Positions 46,001-57,480 of a stretch of 64,000 nt of DNA are shown here, in pieces (within the stretch, counting starts at the first letter, position 1; every line of letters begins with the position of its first letter). The stretch spans positions 55,640,829 to 55,704,828 of the forward strand of contig OW028573.1 in NCBI GenBank assembly GCA_932294295.1, given 5' to 3'. The translations under genes and the position numbers were made by a program. The notes under the pieces are model-generated. The model did not search any database. It had not been told where the DNA came from and saw nothing but the letters and a program-made list of their open reading frames with translations. The stretch comes from Alitta virens (taxonomy: Eukaryota; Annelida; Polychaeta; Phyllodocida; Nereididae).

Positions 46001-49000
46001 TATCAACCCAATGGTCTCTCTCATTTTTAAAGATATATAATTTGTGTCGATACAATACTTCAGTGAAATATTTTAATTTGATTTGCTTCTGTTAATCCCT
46101 GAGTAAAAAGGTCAACAATTGAGACTCGGTGCAGCCCAAGTTGTCTACATCTCCTTGGTGAACCCCTCATCTGCGTCTAACCACAACACACTGTTACCAC
46201 TTGAGATTTTAACTCAGCACGTCTAGCAGAGTCAGACTAAAGCTCAGCATAGTGCTGACTGACCTCACTTCTGACTCTAGTAGACTAGAAGAGCTCTTCT
46301 TTTACAAGAGCAGCTAGCTGTACAGTAATAGTAGAGTAGTTGTACAGTAAGGGGAGACAGTGCCTGGTTTAAGAGGTCTGTGAGTTGGGCTGGGAACTGT
46401 TATACAGAGCCCAAAAGACCTTGACCCTCAAAAGCCCACATCCCAGGACTCCCCACTTTTTTCCCCCCAGACTTCTACCCTCAGATTTCTCTCCCCTTTT
46501 TTTATACCACAGTCTCAGTTACACCTTGGACTACACCCGTTTGTGCCAGAATGAAAGACCGAGTACATGTGAAGGACATAAAAGGTTCAAAAACCCTTTT
46601 ATTAAGGGGTTAAAATCACAGATTTCCTCCAGAGAGTTCTAACACTAGTAGCAATTCTGACTGAACATTCAACAATGGTTTCATCGATTCTCCAGTTTGA
46701 TTGTATTTTGCATACCATTTAAATTATTTTCACATTCCAGTCCAACAAATGAGCCATCACTTCTAATTCTAACCTTGGATAAAATAGAGTTGAATCGATA
46801 CATCTAAAATAGTAGCCTCCCACATACATTCATATATCCTTGACCTGGGACTTCTTCTCTTTGATATCATGACACAGAAACACAATGCTAATCGCAGATA
46901 AAAAAAAAATACAACTCAGAATGTCTAACTCCTAATTCCCTTAAAGCCAAACTCCCATCTTCCATCCATTTAACTTCCCATTTTCCTTCCTCCACCATTC
47001 TCCTGACCTTTTAGCAAGTCCCAGTTTTCCACCAATATGTGTCTCTGCCAGCTTGTCTTTACCCCCAGGGACCTACTTGATGTTTTTCTTGTGTTCAGAG
47101 GAAACACTTTTTGTACACACAAAGAAGCCATTGCCTCCACAAGTCTAAAATCCCTACCATCCTAGCATACCCTAACCTACTTGAGTTGGGATCAATTTCA
47201 TAACAGAGCATCGTATACTTCCGCCTCAGTAAGCCGGAGACTCAGACTGGCGCAGTTGGTAAATACTTGGACAACATCTCCTGTAGTCCAGGGTAAATGT
47301 ATATATATGGGAGCTACAGATCTGAAACCAGGTTTCAATAATTTAGCTTATCCTTCATTGTAATGTAGCTTCGAGTGTACAGGTTATATTTGAAGAACAA
47401 TTAATTAGGAATTTTATGAAAAATGAAGATAATTAACATGTTTTATAAAGCATACGTACAGTGGGTAGTGAAAGTATTCATCACCCATGGACTTTGCAGG
47501 TCAATATATCAGTTATAATTTTGTACAGGACAAAAGTGGTACATCATCACAATGTTTTTTCATCATTGCTCTAGATTTTCATCAGATTTTCTTTGAATTT
47601 GCTTAAATTCACCCAGGAAAATATTTTATATAAAATATAATGGAATATCAGTTGGTGGGCTGAAAATATGAGGGATTTTAGTAGAGCATTGATTGGTAAC
47701 AAATACTAAAAATGCATCAAAATTGCATCTTATTCTTCAAAAGCCAATCTTAGGTTATTGTACTTAAAAATTATATTGTCTAATGATTAGTCCATGAACA
47801 ATCAAAGGTGAAAGTTTCCAAAAAGAAACGCAAATATTACTATTTTTCAAAAGAAGTGGAAAATATAGCCTTTTCGTGAAATTATATCACATGGTAAGAC
47901 CGCTTTAATTTAAAAAGTGTGAATGATAGTACGATTTTTCTCAGTAACTAACCTAGAAAAGAGCCTTCGGAGAAAAAGAAAGCTAGATCAACAACAGTAA
48001 TGAGACTATAGACAATAACTTGCCCCTAACGTAGAATGGCAAGTACACGATTTTGCTCATGCAAAGGTTATGTAACATTATGTAACAGTTGCAAAGTGGC
48101 ATTAAATTTTGCAAAATATGATAAATTATCACCTCCATGAAAATAGTTATGCTTGTATATGTAATTTTCTCCTTTGTAGAATTATAGTTGACATATTTAC
48201 ATGCAAACTCCAGGGAGGATGAATAATTCTGCAACCCACTGTATACATAAAGCTATTACAAAGAAACTATACACATATTCACAGTTCACAAGATCATATA
48301 TTCATCCTAATATCAACTAGTAACCCAAGAGCCTTGGTGAGAATGTCAATGACTTCTTGAATGACACTAGAGCACTGAATATGATACAAATTAACCATTA
48401 TGTGGATATGCTGTATGTAAACTTGCAGCTACGCGATTCATATTCAATCCAATCTGTCAGGCCACAAAAGAAAGTCATAGAGGGAACTGGATGCGAGTGC
48501 CCATTAGTTAAATGTCATAACGTAAGTGGCTTACAGAATCACAATCCTCCATTAATATGGTTAATACTAATGCACGGATTGGGCTGTCATCATTGTGTCA
48601 CGACAATCTGCAGAAAACCAGGACAGCCGTTGATACCAAAAATAGGATCTGAAACCTGATAACTAAATCACATCGGTCAGAAATGAGGTGAACTGGGAGA
48701 TAATTCAATGTGAAGTCGGTTAAGAAATCAACTAGCTGTAAATGCCGAACCTCCAACGCTATTCATTGCTGACATTTGCTACTCATTCATATTGACCAAT
48801 TCATTGTAGTATATGAAGGTAACCTGCTATTTCAAGTTATGCCTCTCTTTGACCTGGTCATTCAACTGCATTTTAGACTAGACAGATCCATGAGGACTGT
48901 AACCATGGATAGGTTTATTGTGATGACCAATTTATTGACCGAGGTTTACAATGCAACTTTACATAATTACACGAAAGCGAGCCCAGGAAATCTTAGAGAT

Positions 49001-51284
49001 GAGACGAGTATTTACAACAATTGGTAAATCTGATGATTCAATTACACGATCTGAAGTACCTCTCCCAAGTAAAAATTTACACATTAAAAACATTGGGCTC
49101 AAATATGACATCCCAATCCAAATATGACATCCCAATCTTTTATATTATTTATTTGCGTACTTTTAGTAGAATGTGAAAAAAATTCATGAAAATTCAGGGT
49201 TGAATTAAAGAAACTAACAATGTGTGACTAGCTTTGCGATAATAAACGCTTCTCCAGAGCCATCAAATATACAGATGGACTTAAACTAATATGAACTCGT
49301 GGGTACCCGTGAAATATTCATGAATGTATGTCAATACTTGCCAGCAATCCATAGTATATGAAAGGAAGATGTTAAGTGCTCAGCAGCAGCAGCAGCATCC
49401 CCATCACCTTGCAAAGAAGGTGAACTACCTCATCAAAACCAAGCTCACTTCAAGCAGAGAAGATAACCTTTTTCAATTTCTTTTGTTTATCCTTCTCTAA
49501 AATCGAACTTTTCTTACTTGTAAGAATGAATCAAAATATACTGACAAAGCAGCCATTATTGTATAACAGAGTGCTAAAAACTGATTTAAAATTGCCATCT
49601 TTTCTTCCCCCGTCTTTCTTTTTCAATAAAAAGAGGCTTGCCAAATGAGCCTACTATTTGCATAGAATTCTTATAATGACTTAAAATGAAAGTAATAAAG
49701 TTATATAAAACCTCAATATAAGGTACAACAATAAGAACTTATTACACATAACCTGATGAAAAGTACCATATAAAAAAAGACATATCATAAAACTTATAAT
49801 TGACACTCAAGCTCTCCTGAGGAGTTAATCTACTGCTAATTAATTCTCAGATATCCTATATCCCATGTAATAATATTAATATTAATATCAGACACAAATG
49901 AGCTACTCCAACCATCGTAATTACATATACTAAACGACACCTTCAGTGGGATATTGCATCAAACTCCAAAAATCATCAGATTTTATCTGAAACTATTCAG
50001 AAGAAGATGAAGAAGAAGAAGAATCCTAGAGGAGTCAGCAGAACTGCCTTGGTCATGTTCCAAAGATGTTTGAAAGAAGGCCAGTCCAGGGTTTCGCCTA
50101 GATCTTAGAGAACTTGATATCGCTTCAGTTATCATCAATGACAGGTTAAGGCTGGTGCACACAGACTTTGGGATCACTTGATGTCAGACTTCGTCAGTCC
50201 ATGGATGTATAAGACTTATACATCCATGATCAGTCATAGGTCTAGATCTTCTGGGCAGACTACAGATGGCCCAGCACAAAGTATTATATTATTCCCCCAG
50301 TGCAACTTACCCATGGCACAGCTGCACATCCCATACTTTTTCATAACACAGGTTTATTATTATTAGGCCACAGGGTGACACCCACTATATTATGTGGTGC
50401 ACATAGGGCACCTTAAGACCTGCAGCTGCTGATGCCAAGAGCTACCAAGGAGAAAAGGAAAGCCAAGATGTTAGCACATGGCACAGCTAGCACATGGCCA
50501 TGTGCTAAGGCTGTAATCATACACTTGGCAAACCCCACAAATCAAGTTGCGCTGTTAGCCTGTTACCCACTTTTTACTGGCCTATTACTGTACAATGTAC
50601 TCCATGTAATTGAATACAATTAACATGCAGCACTGCAGCAGCAGTCACATCACCCATACCCATAATTATCTATGATAATTTTTAACTATAATTCATCTTC
50701 AGTCTCCAATGAAGTAAAAAAAAGTCACCTACATAGCCATAAACCAGACTCCCAATTGCTAACCAATATTTTTTATTAATGCCTGCCCTTTATTTTGTAT
50801 TAATTTAATTGTTAAAATTTTGTTCTCATTTTACAACAAAGGCTCTCTTTCACAACATATGAAAGCAAATCCTTCTAAATCCATTGCATAGATACACATG
50901 TATACCATTAACTTTGCATTAACTACAACTGGGTTCTCCACACAGATCTCAATCAGCCAGATTCCTCAAATCAGAGGCTCACACATTGCTGAAGCACAAC
51001 TCACCATCATCACAAGGAGCCAGATCATCACTATTGCTGTCCATCATGTCCAGCCCATCTGGACCCTGGCTCATATCAGCATCCTCCAGACCTGAGTCAG
51101 TTCCATCTTCAGTGTTCTGGTCTGAGTTATCCATTGGGTCTGTACTGATAGCGTCACAAAGGTCCAGTGGGCCATGCTGGTCCAACTGGGTACTACAATA
51201 GCCCATTGGTCCACTCTGGTGATCCACTATAGGGCTGCTACTGCTGCTGCAGCGGCACTCCAAATAAGGGTCCAAGTGCATCAT
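22043..51284 (-). CDS. PI3-kinase class IA regulatory subunit (p85-like) with C1 domain, 16 coding exons, 789 aa
   Basis: Adaptor that binds phosphotyrosine and holds the p110 lipid kinase. Coding exons: 51005-51284, 44929-45042, 44400-44498, 44088-44198, 43674-43754, 43401-43532, 42686-42893, 26937-27037, 25166-25283, 24897-24989, 24585-24768, 24263-24394, 23995-24113, 23653-23829, 22622-22816, 22043-22268. All phases match. Domains: acidic, low-complexity N-terminus (1-93); C1 zinc domain (100-149) with complete ligand spacing; BH/RhoGAP (about 166-375) with the arginine-finger-like YRT (R210) and [11 protein letters not shown]; proline-rich PPPVPPRPK (377-385); nSH2 (408-505) with FLVR, R433; iSH2 coiled coil (508-655); cSH2 (677-775) with FLIR, R701. 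Vertebrate p85alpha has 724 aa with SH3 instead of C1. The first exon is the least certain part: it is joined by phase, donor site and an upstream in-frame stop, across a 6 kb intron. An SH3-encoding alternative first exon could lie outside the window. Confidence 0.9.
26436..26461. repeat. Long poly-A run in p85 intron
   Basis: About 25 consecutive A in the intron between the exons at 25166-25283 and 26937-27037. It may mark the tail of a retroposed sequence, but no adjacent retroelement is recognised. Confidence 0.5.
30933..32069. mobile_element. Tc1/mariner-like element copy 2, with TA target duplication
   Basis: Begins CAGGGTGCGGCCAAAAAACT and ends with the inverted counterpart TTTTGACGGCACCTTG. 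It is flanked on both sides by TA (30931-30932 and 32070-32071), the target duplication of Tc1/mariner transposons. Aligns by eye at about 80% with 11747-12677. It has about 200 bp more internal sequence, including a segment near 31600-31830 absent from copy 1. No intact transposase is seen, so it is non-autonomous or decayed. Confidence 0.8.
33217..33268. repeat. 26-bp direct tandem duplication
   Basis: Two adjacent copies of a 26-base word starting GAGATTCATCAGGGACGGGC. It lies in the large p85 intron. Confidence 0.8.
39808..40104. repeat. MITE-like repeat family A, copy 2
   Basis: About 297 bp, the same family as 15125-15440, with the same end points at both sides: starts AATAGTGGATTTTTACGG and ends GTGAAAAGACTCTATT. 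The shared ends argue for a defined element. A tRNA-like segment abuts its right end. Confidence 0.65.
40105..40170 (-). repeat. tRNA-like segment, probably a SINE head or tRNA-Gly pseudogene
   Basis: Read on the minus strand it starts GGGGCTTAGCTCAGTGGTAG, a good pol III A box, and carries a B box GGTTCGATTTC at 40111-40121. The anticodon loop reads CTGCCAA (anticodon GCC, glycine). The anticodon and T stems have mismatches and the acceptor stem is incomplete, so a working tRNA is unlikely. The adjoining family A copy may be its SINE body, but the two other family A copies lack this head. Confidence 0.55.
45043..51004. other. Intron between the acidic first exon and the C1 exons of the p85 gene
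   Basis: About 6 kb. No SH3-like exon (ALYDY, WW-type or NYV motif) is visible on the minus strand. The only patterned features noted are a short CAG run (49381-49397), an 18-base direct repeat near 49099-49138, a C/T-rich stretch (46440-46510) and a perfect hairpin at 50200-50228. Confidence 0.5.
50200..50228. repeat. Perfect 14-bp inverted repeat (hairpin)
   Basis: CATGGATGTATAAG, one base A, then its exact reverse complement CTTATACATCCATG. Confidence 0.9.
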
Positions 51285-52900
51285 GCTACTAGTTCAGCAA
51301 GTAATCCAAAAAGACACTATTCCCACTTTCAACCGTGTCCCGGTGTAATCACATACTGCAGGAATAAGTCATCAATAGTTCAGCAGCTCCAAGACTAGTC
51401 CTGTTCTTCACTGCTAGATGCAGTGGAGTGGACAGGCTGCTGGTGATGCTCAGCTGATCTACTGCTGCTGCTGCTGCTGCAGGAGATACTAATCCCTCTA
51501 GCGGAGGTTGTGCCAACTACATATCCAGGACACCACAAAGTTATGTTACTTCTCTGCACCTTGCACCGCTCACAAGGCTAATACAGCAATAATCGATATC
51601 CACATTCATGATTACTTGACATAAACCTTAGTCCTAACGTCCATGCTTTAATTAGTCGTTAATTTAACATCATAAGTTCTTTGCTGCAGCAGCAGCAGGC
51701 TGACCAGTTGCCATAGCAACCTGACACAACGCAAGCCATCAGCTGATTGGTTACCTGGGCTTGGTTACAGTAATCACAACTTGGAAGAAAGGAGAACTTT
51801 GGGAAATGGCAGCTGTTGAAAGAAACCTGGTTGCTGCACATGACCCGCACGTTCTCCTGCATTAACATATATTAGGAAGGCCTTGAGTGACCAAATTAGG
51901 ACATAGTAGAATAAAAAACCAGGAATCTACTGGCACTTCATATGCTGCTCTAAATCGTTCTGCAATGTTTCAAACACACTGACGAAATGGTACCAGAACA
52001 TGTTCTCCGTTTCAGAAAGTAAGACCATGGAGTGGTAGCTCCATGGTAAGATAGCCTGCAGAAATTGACAAATTCCCACTTAAAACACACAAATTGAGGT
52101 AGTTCGGCATTTTATAAGAATGTGTAAACATACTAAAACCATACTTCAACAATCACCATGATTCCTTATTCGTATTATGTTCACATACTTAAGACTTTAA
52201 TTGATCGATTTCAATGACCACCACTCGATTAGACATGACCACTGCATAACCTTACACACATGCAGTACGCATGCACTATAGAAGTGTAGCCATCATAAAT
52301 GGACTACATGTGTAACTATCATAGAGGTTCGATGTGAACTGATAAAACGTCACAAAAGAAACATTCACGCAACAGCTACAATGCACACAAATTGTGTGTG
52401 AACAATGACTGAATCGCCGCGGGTCAAAAAGAGCAGCCCGGGCCAAGCATTTGATGCAGGTTGTTGAAATCCCAACTTTTTGCACCTGACCCTGTGTGAA
52501 GTGGTGATGAGAGAGCTACCAACCTCAGCAGCTGACAAGGATACTCGTCATCCAGGCTCCATCCAGGTTTCACTTTACTTGGCTTTTACTACAGCTGTGA
52601 TTACAAAATATAGCAACATATACCAATGAGTCTGGCGTAGTACAGCTCGAGTCCATAAACCTACACTTTCAATGCACGTGTCAGCAGATTCACGTATAAA
52701 TGAGATTCCAACAGGTATCTTCTTTAAAACCTAGTCACAAACGTTTCAAAACAGTGCCCATTCGTACCAGTGACATTTTCAAACTGGACGACTCATTGGT
52801 TTGTAAAATTATCTGTAATCATCCACTTAACAATGACAACTAGAAAAAAAGGCGACATATCATAAACCGTTTGATTTCTTACAAATTTACAATGCGTTAT
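51285..52900. other. Upstream flank of the p85 gene, with CTG/CAG repeats
   Basis: Likely 5' UTR and promoter side of the p85 gene on the minus strand. A CTG run on the plus strand (51461-51480; CAG on the gene strand) and a GCAGCAGCAGCAG run (51685-51697) flank the start region. An in-frame TGA lies nine bases before the proposed start ATG. No other gene is recognised. Confidence 0.4.
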
Positions 52901-52984
52901 TGACATCTTATTTCATTTATACATTTTACTGCTGTACAGACCCAACTGACTTGATAAGGATGTAGAGATGCAAGGGAGGTCCAA

Positions 52985-53400
52985 TGTTTAATTCACTAGC
53001 CACTGGTAGCCAGTTCCTCTCGGGGTACTGGGTTTGATTCCCAAGTGGGCAACCTCATGTCTGAGAGACAATACCACCGTACCATTGAAACAATACACAG
53101 ACAACACCAACTCTTTATGTGAAACGACGCACAAGCATTACAGCAGATTTCATCGACTCGAAAACTAAACTCAAGAAGACGTTGTGAATCCAGGTCTCCC
53201 ATCGGCTAAAACAGTCTTTAGGCCAATGAGAGTCCAGGATTCACACGACGTCCTCGTAAGTTTAGTTTCTAAATCAATGAAGACTGCTGAAATGAAATTG
53301 GTCACAAACTCAACTTGAACCCAAGACCAGTTGCATTGAAACATTGTTGAAACGATACGCAGACAATTCCATCTCTGCCTGGGCTACCACTTCCCTCCTT
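52985..53400 (+). repeat. SINE-like remnant with internal inverted repeat
   Basis: Near 52995-53041 an A-box-like TAGCCACTGGTAGCC precedes a B-box GGTTTGATTCCC, the layout of a tRNA-derived SINE. Just downstream, 53140-53200 and 53229-53290 are inverted copies of each other (about 60-base arms, roughly 75-80% identical). A further word TTGAAACRATACRCAGACAA appears in direct orientation near 53085 and 53350. Confidence 0.5.
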
Positions 53401-55340
53401 GCAACGAACAACACAGAAACATTAAAGAAATGAATTGGTCATAAACCCAACTTTAACCCAGCTTTTGGAATAGCTTTGTGCTCCTGCAGGGTTCACCCTA
53501 ATCGTAAAAGCAGGTAATATGATTGGACTGTGCTTATTGTCATGACCTTGTGCAACTATGATCTCCTGGCGACCTTGAGAGGACACAAACAATGAATTTC
53601 CAAAAAAGAATTAGTCCCACCAAAAAACCTATCTGCGTTTCGGGAACTGCTGTTGCATTTCCACAGTATTTTTTTACAGTGTTATGCTTCAGGCTGATAG
53701 GTGCACTGATTCACCTCTTTGGCATTGTCCTTTTTGAAATGTCTTTTACGTCGTTTAGTTTTTATACTGATGGCTTAAGACAGGTTTAATTTATCCACTT
53801 AGTACCAGAACAATTCCAGACACTAATGGAAATGTACCTTAATCCATGCAGAAAGTGGTCTTTTACCTTTAATATAGATAAATGTTTCGCTGATTTCATG
53901 CATGTCATGAACTTCGTAAAATCAAATGGAACACTGGTTATACTTCTAATAACTAACATGACGACTGGCTGGCATGTGTTCTTTAAAATATTTATATTCT
54001 CAGCAACTCATTCTCCATAAATGGCTCAGTTCACCACCCGAAAGGTCTCCACATCAAAGACATAATCTCAAAGTGGTTTCCAGAGCATCAGTACAGCAGT
54101 ATCCTTCGAGTCCAGACCCCCAGGCCACCTCTTCATCTAATCACTGGTGACAAAAATAGACAGAGGAGACATCTGTATGAGAGCATACGGCAGATTACAG
54201 GCACCTTTCCAATTTTTTTCTCCCTACGTTAAGATAAAAAGTGTGCCCAAATGGACAGGTCATCGCAGCTCATCCACAATGACAAACATGACGCAAAAGA
54301 CAGGAAGGTTGTTCGGAGACAGCGGAAATAAAACACTTGGAATTATTTTACCATCCCTTCATTTGAACAGTCCTTCTTGTAAAGACAACTGTTTAAATTA
54401 TTTTCAAAAAAAATGCCTCCACCCACTAACCTTTCATACAAAATTATTATTAACTTTTATTGCAGACACACACACATACATTAGTTACAATATATGGGGG
54501 TCCATATCCTTCTAATAACTACCTAACTACTGAGTATTATTGTATGGCACTGTAAAAACAGATTCACAAAACAACAGTACAAAGCAACTCAACTGCTCGT
54601 CCAATACATATATGACAATGACTCCCAATGTCTTCTAATGTAAGAATGCCAAAAGGTGTCACTACTAATAACATTCATAATAATACTATTTTCAGACCTG
54701 TTGATCCTTTCACTGAATTTATAGACAAGATTTCTAATAACTGTTTCAAAGGTGCTAACTGCATGACTAGTGAACATCAGACTAGCACTACAATACTTGG
54801 GATAGCCCATCAGACCACGAAATGCATTGTTATATGCCACCCTTAGTTTTTTCAGGGTAGACATATTGTATCTGCGCCACAAGTAACATGTGTACATGGG
54901 ATAACAGTAGGATTGAAATAAGATTTTCTTAACAGTACTTGAACACAAAAAAAATTACGAGCAAGAACATTACAATGAATGTACAAACTTCTACATTGTC
55001 TCAATATATCCATGTCATCAGACGCATCTGAAGTTATAATATGTCCCAAATACTTACCATGATCTACTTGGTTAATTAAATCATGGCTAATGCTGAAAGA
55101 AGGCAGAGCAACATGCATTATGTACAAACTCCTTACCACCAAAATTGCACTTTTATTACCATTGTACTTGATGTCATGGGCAGAGCCATAGGTAGAACAT
55201 TCATCAATTAATTTTTGGAGCCCTGAGGCTGAGGATGAAACTAGAGCACATAAGATGTGCAACAAAGGAGGCTGGAGGATTGTTGTATACATGTTCGAAG
55301 TCCGTACCATTTGACAGCTGACATTATCAAAGCGAACACT

Positions 55341-55660
55341 CGCTACCCACGACGACCGAAGCACATAACTTCGTCAAAAGTTGATCAATCTTCACAAATT
55401 ATACATTAAATGAAAGCCAGAATTTCTTTCTGAACAGATACGATATCCATTTGCTCTTGAAACTTGCAAAATTCGCCGTTTTATGTGGCTATAGACATAG
55501 CGCTACTTACGACGACCGGACCGCATAACTTCGTCAAATGTTGATCAATCTTCAAAAATTATACATTAAATGAACGCCAGAACATCACAGAATTTATTTG
55601 GAAACAGAAACGGTATCCAGACAGTGTCGAAACATCAAAATTCTCCTGAAAACATACCTT
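55341..55660. repeat. Two tandem copies of a ~160-bp unit inside the LINE
   Basis: Copies start at 55341 and 55501 with CGCTACYYACGACGACCG and continue with TAACTTCGTCAAA and TTGATCAATCTTCA, about 90% alike at the start of each unit. They lie within the block that interrupts the minus-strand LINE. Confidence 0.75.
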
Positions 55661-55749
55661 TAACTTGCCTGACAACACCAACGTGAACGTTGACCTAAAT
55701 AGCTGTCTAGACACGTCACTGAGCATGCGCGAATACATTTAAATACGGA

Positions 55750-55831
55750 AAGAGGCCCCCGGTGGGTTTTCAAAATCGAAACGACCAATCAACGCTAAGG
55801 CACTGCAAGAGTTCCCCGCCGGGGGCCTCTT
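55750..55831. repeat. GC-rich hairpin
   Basis: Arms AAGAGGCCCCCGGTGGG (55750-55766) and its near-perfect inverted partner ending GGGGGCCTCTT (55814-55831), one mismatch, about 47-base loop. It is strikingly GC-rich against its AT-rich surroundings. Confidence 0.75.
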
Positions 55832-57480
55832 GCCCAAACATGCACGAAGCCATACAACGAACTTCGGTCATTTCTAATGGACGAAATGCTACCAAAAAGT
55901 ATACAACTCTGAAGAAAGAAGTTGCGTGGCAGCTGACGAAACAGCAAGTGTATAAAGTCATATCTCTGGCCTAAATCACTTCACGCACGCAGGGTGTTTT
56001 TGTGCTCATTGACTTAACATACGTTTTCAAATTTGCCGCCGACCTAGTTGTAAAAGCGGATACAACGTCTTGTCGCGCTGGCTTCCGAAGACCGATGCAT
56101 ACAAAGTCAGCAGCTAGTGCTGCCGCCTTTGAATTAGGACAAGGTCATTGGCATACATGAGATAGTTAATAACTGTATCACCAATTGTACATCGTTTGCT
56201 GTCGACTAAGTATAATACTGAGATCATCCATATAGACATTGAATAGAAATGGTGACAACACTCCCCCTTGTCGAACTCCATTACTCACTGAGAAGGGCGG
56301 CAACAGCACATTTCCCAATTGACAAACATAGTCTGATTTGTGTACCAGTGCATGAGTATTCTGATAATATAGCCAGGTACTCCTTGTAACCAGTTTTTTA
56401 AATAAGATATCATGGTTTACACGATCGAAAGCTTTTGACGCATCTAAAAAGCACATGTAAACATGCCCATTACATGCACGGTAGCGATCAATAATCTCCT
56501 TCAGGACATAAATACACATGTCTGTACCATGTTCAGACTTAAAACCAAATTGATGACTAGTAGTTAGCAGTTTGTCCTATATCCTATTGAGTATGATATT
56601 TTCAACAAGTTTAGATAGAACATTGGCAAGAGCTATTGGTCTATAATTGTCAGTACTGCCAATTTTCTTGGCTTTGTCCTTTATAACAGGAACAAGGATT
56701 ACATTTAACATTGATTCAGGCAGAAAACCATGACAACCATGCCAGATATACACATGGCTAACAAGACAAAAAGCCTTGGGCTAGCATATTTAAGATTTTC
56801 AGCATAAAGTCCATCAATACCATTTGATTTATCATTGTCCATTTTATAAACAAAGTATCTAATATCATCAGCAGTTACACAAGGAACAGGGTCAGAGTCA
56901 ACCACATAATTAACAGTTCTTGTAGTCTGTAGACAGTTAAACAAGTTCTGATAGTGAGATTACCACATATTGGCTATATTGGACTATCCATTGACACCAT
57001 CCACATTTTTTGGCAAAGAAGTGTTGCTTTTGTTCATTTTCTTAATTTCATCCCAGAACTTTCTTGGACTAGAGTCCATGAGTTTTTTTCACCAAAATGT
57101 CACTTCGCGGGTAGCTTTATGCCGCTTGAAGTAACGAATAGCCAATTTACTTCTAGCACGAGTCAATCTCATCATGTCATAGAGTTCACCTTGTCTAGGG
57201 CTACCTGCATTACGCCAGGTTAGGAAATGCTATCTGGATATACTGTAAACATCATGAGCTATGTCAGACCAGCAAGGTTTAGCAGTTGCCCGACCTGATC
57301 AGTTGTTTACAAGTATGTCACCAGAGGTATACAGAGCATCCACAATGCTGTCATACAGCAAGGTGAGCTCCTATTGGTGCAGGCTATCTTCGCAGTGCAT
57401 ATTATATTACAGTTTAAAGCTTCCACTAGTAACATAACATCACCTAGTAATGAGTCGGTCCTCATGTGATAGTTAAATAA

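Larger units (their letters stand above)
54589..57480 (-). mobile_element. Decayed non-LTR retrotransposon (LINE), minus strand, interrupted
   Basis: From upstream to downstream on the minus strand: MDNDKSNGIDGLYAENLKY (near 56840), CFLDASKAFDRVNHDILF (near 56450), NGVRQGGVLSPFLFNVYMDD (near 56250), YLMYANDLVLI (near 56150; YADD box altered to YAND). After a foreign stretch it resumes with SSSASGLQKLIDECSTYG and DHGKYLGHIITSD (55250-55050) and ends in RVAYNNAFRGLMGYPKY (near 54840). Frameshifts and stops show it is dead. The sequence signature differs from the LINE at 10850-14430, so it belongs to another family. Clade not assigned. Confidence 0.8.
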
